From assembly GCA_965221145.1 (NCBI GenBank), contig OZ244877.1, forward strand, positions 3,410,001 to 3,474,000: 64,000 nucleotides of DNA. Reading direction: 5' to 3'. Source of the DNA: Bin5 sp965221145 (GTDB taxonomy: Bacteria; Chloroflexota; Anaerolineae; Caldilineales; Caldilineaceae). A program made the translations under genes and the position numbers. Of the stretch, positions 61,686 to 64,000 are shown piece by piece. The number at the start of each line of letters is the position of its first letter. Positions within the stretch are counted from its first letter, which is position 1. The notes beneath the pieces were generated by a model. The model was not told the DNA's origin. It saw nothing but the letters and a program-made list of their open reading frames with translations, and did not search any database.

Positions 61686-61967
61686 ATGAATGATAAAGCG
61701 GTTGACGAAGTGGTTGACGCAATTAGTCAGCGCCAGATGGTCATGCCGGCGCTTCTATTCCTGGTTGGTCATCGTCCCCTGGCCTTCGTCCTGGGGCAGA
61801 CGCTCCTGGTTTTGCAGCCGCTGGCCGCGCTGCTCGGCGCAAATGGGCTTGCCGTCTGGGGCGAACTGCTTTCCCAGCCGACCGGCCCGTCCACGCTGAC
61901 GGCACGACTGGCGCACCTGATGGAGGAAGACGGCCATGCAGTCAGCGGGCGAAAGACCGACGTATGA
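61686..61967 (+). CDS. Small membrane protein, unrecognised
   Basis: This 93-residue protein has one or two predicted membrane helices (LLFLVGHRPLAFVLGQTLLVLQPLAALLG region). I do not recognise it. Its stop overlaps the ATG of the next gene (ATGAG), suggesting translational coupling within a cluster of membrane-associated proteins. Confidence 0.65.
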   Translation: MNDKAVDEVVDAISQRQMVMPALLFLVGHRPLAFVLGQTLLVLQPLAALLGANGLAVWGELLSQPTGPSTLTARLAHLMEEDGHAVSGRKTDV

Positions 61968-62596
61968 GCATCCACACAGATCCGGAACGGCTGGCCTTGG
62001 AATGGCGGCGGCGGGCAGATACAGCCATCGAAAACGGTGAAACGCCTCTGCTCGCATTGGGCCTCGACTCTTTTTTCCAGACTAGCTGCCTGAATCTGCT
62101 CGCTCTTAACCGCGTCGCCTGCCGGAATCTGGGGCCGCAGAATCCGACTGTCATCGCTGGTGGGGACGGTTGGCTCTGGCTGCTGGCGACGCTAGTTTGG
62201 CGGCCTGACGCCGGCAGCTACGATACCGTCCCCGCGGCAGCGCCCGGCACGGCAATCGAGAGACGGCCAGACGGCCAGGCAGACGGCGTCGACGATGCCG
62301 CACGTATGGTGCTCTATGCTGGCGCAGACAGCGCGCTTTACGCTGCTACGCTCAACATTGCAGCGCAACATAGCGATGCAGGCTCAATGCCGCCGGGGTT
62401 GGACTGGTCAATGTCGCCAACCGCCACACGCGGCGCCGATGGCTCCGACTTTGAACTGCTGGCGCCCGCCCTGGTCGCCGAGGATTTCATCTTTGGAACA
62501 GCGGCACCCGGCGCGGACGGCTGGTTGCATAAGATAGAGCGATGGTCAGGCGGCCTCTTGGCGCTCGGCCTGCTCATCGCCGCATTTCTCGGATAG
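61964..62596 (+). CDS. Hypothetical protein with a C-terminal membrane helix
   Basis: This 210-residue protein is not recognised. The N-terminal 30 residues are charged (PERLALEWRRRADTAIENGE). A single membrane helix lies at the C-terminus (about 192-210, SGGLLALGLLIAAFLG), so it is probably tail-anchored. It is coupled to the preceding small membrane protein and precedes a polytopic membrane protein by six bases. Confidence 0.65.
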   Translation: MSIHTDPERLALEWRRRADTAIENGETPLLALGLDSFFQTSCLNLLALNRVACRNLGPQNPTVIAGGDGWLWLLATLVWRPDAGSYDTVPAAAPGTAIERRPDGQADGVDDAARMVLYAGADSALYAATLNIAAQHSDAGSMPPGLDWSMSPTATRGADGSDFELLAPALVAEDFIFGTAAPGADGWLHKIERWSGGLLALGLLIAAFLG

Positions 62597-62602
62597 CAGA
62601 CA

Positions 62603-63232
62603 GTGTTCTCTTCCCGTTCGGCCTGGTCAAATCGAATCGGCCTTTTGGTTGTCCTGGCGAGCGCTTTGCTCATCGTGTCCGCCCGCTTCAGGTTGGCGTT
62701 CACACCGGCTGCGATTGCAACCACACTTTACGGTTGGGCGCTTCTGCTGGGCGCGTTTGCGCTGCTGCTGGGCATCGCCAATGCTCTCTGGTTCCACTTG
62801 CTCCGTGTTCAGCGGGGGCAGAAGGAGTGGCTTCTCAGTCTGTTGCTGCTGATCGTTTTCGCCCTCGTCTTTGGGGCCGGCATCACATCGCCTGCGGGGT
62901 CGGCCGGGCCGCTCGCAGAGTGGATATTTGATGCCATTTTAGCGCCGGGGCAGGCAACGCTTTACGCGCTGACCGGCTTCTTCCTGCTGAGCGCCGCCTA
63001 TCATTATCTTCGCGTCAATCGGCCCGGCGGCCTCTGGATTCTGGCCGGACTCCTGCTGATGCTGATGGTGCAGACACCCGTCGCCTATCAAGTTGCGCCA
63101 AGGGCCATCGTCGATCTGGTCGACTGGTTGCTGAACTGGCCGTTGATGGCAGCGATGCGCGGGGTTCTGCTTGGGGGGGCGTTGGCCGTCTTGTTCATCG
63201 GCCTCCGCTTGATCGTGAAGAGCGCAGATTAA
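62603..63232 (+). CDS. Polytopic membrane protein, unrecognised
   Basis: This 209-residue protein has about six predicted membrane helices and starts at GTG 62603, six bases after the previous stop. The residues between helices are short, with Arg/Lys at cytoplasmic turns. I do not recognise the family. The stop codon TAA (63230-63232) lies at the very edge of a MITE, so the native C-terminus may have been changed by that insertion. Confidence 0.68.
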   Translation: MFSSRSAWSNRIGLLVVLASALLIVSARFRLAFTPAAIATTLYGWALLLGAFALLLGIANALWFHLLRVQRGQKEWLLSLLLLIVFALVFGAGITSPAGSAGPLAEWIFDAILAPGQATLYALTGFFLLSAAYHYLRVNRPGGLWILAGLLLMLMVQTPVAYQVAPRAIVDLVDWLLNWPLMAAMRGVLLGGALAVLFIGLRLIVKSAD

Positions 63233-63382
63233 TGTGCGTTCACATTGAAAACACGTTTTTCTCCGCACTGCGTATTGCGTGTTCCGTATTGCGTAGAGGC
63301 AGGCGAGACAGGCCCAAAGGGCACCCCGTTCCCAGGGTACAGACCATGCGAGAAATTGTGGTTTCAAACGGGATCCACATTA
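63230..63382 (+). repeat. MITE with TAATGT ends, copy 3
   Basis: This 153-bp element begins TAATGTGCGTTCACATTGAA and ends ACGGGATCCACATTA. It is about 95 percent identical by eye to 20736-20896 in the opposite orientation, except for the loss of one GCAGTGC unit. Its left end supplies the stop codon of the upstream gene. Confidence 0.75.
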
Positions 63383-63469
63383 GTTTGCAAGAACTGAAGT
63401 CAGCCACGCTCGCATCTGGCTGCCGTCAGCTTTCGCTCTCTGCGTTTTGACTTGGAGATGGTTACGCCA

Positions 63470-64000
63470 ATGTCGATGTCCGACTGTTCACACTGCGGAT
63501 ACAGCAACTCGGATACCGTCCGCTTTTGTGTCCAATGCGGCACAAACCTGAGTCACAGGTCGTCACTGCTCCAGCCCGCAGACAGATCGTCCGATGTGAC
63601 AGACGAGATCACCAAAGGCCAAGAAGAGCAGAATGCAGAACAGCGGCCTTCGCCGGAGCCATCCGAACCCGCTTTCTCGCGTACGTGGCCTCCAACGGCT
63701 GACGACGGGGAGGACGCTGCCCAGGATTCAGAGGAGGATGCGCCGCCGCGTGCGGCTGTGACCCGACCAGAACCTCTTCTGCCCGAGTTGCAGGGGCTGC
63801 TCGAACCTACCGATCCGCTGGCGTTCGTCACTTTTGGCGCCGACACGTCCGAGTCGCAACGCGAGGCGTTACAACCGTTTTCAACAGGGGTGAACGAGGA
63901 AGATCGCCGCCAACTGCGCGAATTATTTTCCGGGGAACTTCCTCTGGCGGAAGGTGCAGCCCCCGACATGCTCCGAGGCGCAAACGAGACCCAGCCGGTG
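63470..64000 (+). CDS. Zinc-ribbon protein, cut by the window end
   Basis: The reading frame is open from ATG 63470 to the end of the window (at least 177 residues). The N-terminus has a double-cysteine zinc ribbon (CSHCGYSNSD...FCVQCGTN). A long acidic, Pro/Glu/Ser-rich and probably disordered region follows. Starts at ATG 63458 or 63476 are also possible. It lies downstream of the membrane-protein cluster, after a MITE. Proteins with this layout often continue into a membrane or repeat domain, which cannot be seen here. Confidence 0.7.
   Translation, partial: MSMSDCSHCGYSNSDTVRFCVQCGTNLSHRSSLLQPADRSSDVTDEITKGQEEQNAEQRPSPEPSEPAFSRTWPPTADDGEDAAQDSEEDAPPRAAVTRPEPLLPELQGLLEPTDPLAFVTFGADTSESQREALQPFSTGVNEEDRRQLRELFSGELPLAEGAAPDMLRGANETQPV

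Overview
The window looks like a chromosomal contig of a heterotrophic, mobile-element-rich bacterium, most likely a Chloroflexota member of the Caldilineae/Anaerolineae type. This is inferred from gene content only: tandem Uma2-family genes, hydantoinase and D-aminoacylase, several Gfo/Idh/MocA oxidoreductases and TIM-barrel epimerases, phytanoyl-CoA dioxygenase, Thr-Pro-rich secreted proteins and many interspersed repeats. No rRNA, tRNA or CRISPR array was seen.

Layout. 1-970 is a repeat-rich intergenic region. 971-11166 is a pyrimidine/hydantoin locus: an N-carbamoyl amidohydrolase (nitrilase family), a dihydropyrimidinase/hydantoinase and a NitT/TauT-type ABC importer (two permeases, ATPase, lipoprotein binding protein). 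It is damaged by two different IS1-family insertions, one in the amidohydrolase and one in an intervening sulfatase gene. 11255-18699 holds two Uma2 paralogues, an NmrA-like reductase, a TIM-barrel isomerase, a Gfo/Idh/MocA oxidoreductase, a lipoprotein and two family 2 glycosyltransferases. 18742-20896 carries a tyrosine recombinase, a DDE insertion sequence and a MITE. 20953-27751 holds a D-aminoacylase, a subtilisin-like lipoprotein protease, an aminotransferase and gatC-gatA, preceded by a candidate attenuator. 27871-36616 is an insertion hot spot: a degraded ISKra4-like element, an FN3-LRR surface protein, at least five MITE copies of four kinds, repeat modules, and an IS982 element that splits a methyltransferase gene. 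37437-49000 contains an AAC(3)-family acetyltransferase, an SDR, an acyl-CoA dehydrogenase, a broken amino-acid/ethanolamine permease, an assimilatory nitrate cluster (ferredoxin-type nitrite reductase, NarK transporter, molybdopterin nitrate reductase), a methyltransferase and a DUF2905 protein. 49584-53447 has a LysM-PA14 secreted protein with three copies of an unfamiliar repeat, and a MurJ-like flippase with a frameshifted C-terminus. 53484-56629 is a minus-strand catabolic group (phytanoyl-CoA dioxygenase family plus two Gfo/Idh/MocA oxidoreductases). 57302-60652 is a MacB-type ABC export system. 60705-64000 ends with another TIM-barrel epimerase and an unrecognised membrane-protein cluster running into a zinc-ribbon protein cut by the window edge.

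The most notable observations are structural. Three genes are split by IS elements with perfect target-site duplications, and removing the element restores the reading frame exactly. A roughly 165-bp repeat (A) carrying TATAAT and a poly-G tract occurs three times. At two loci it lies in the same order with repeats B and C. A 100-bp MITE has inserted independently into two copies of the sequence flanking A, in opposite orientations. A compact leader with mutually exclusive hairpins precedes gatC. None of these calls was checked against a database.
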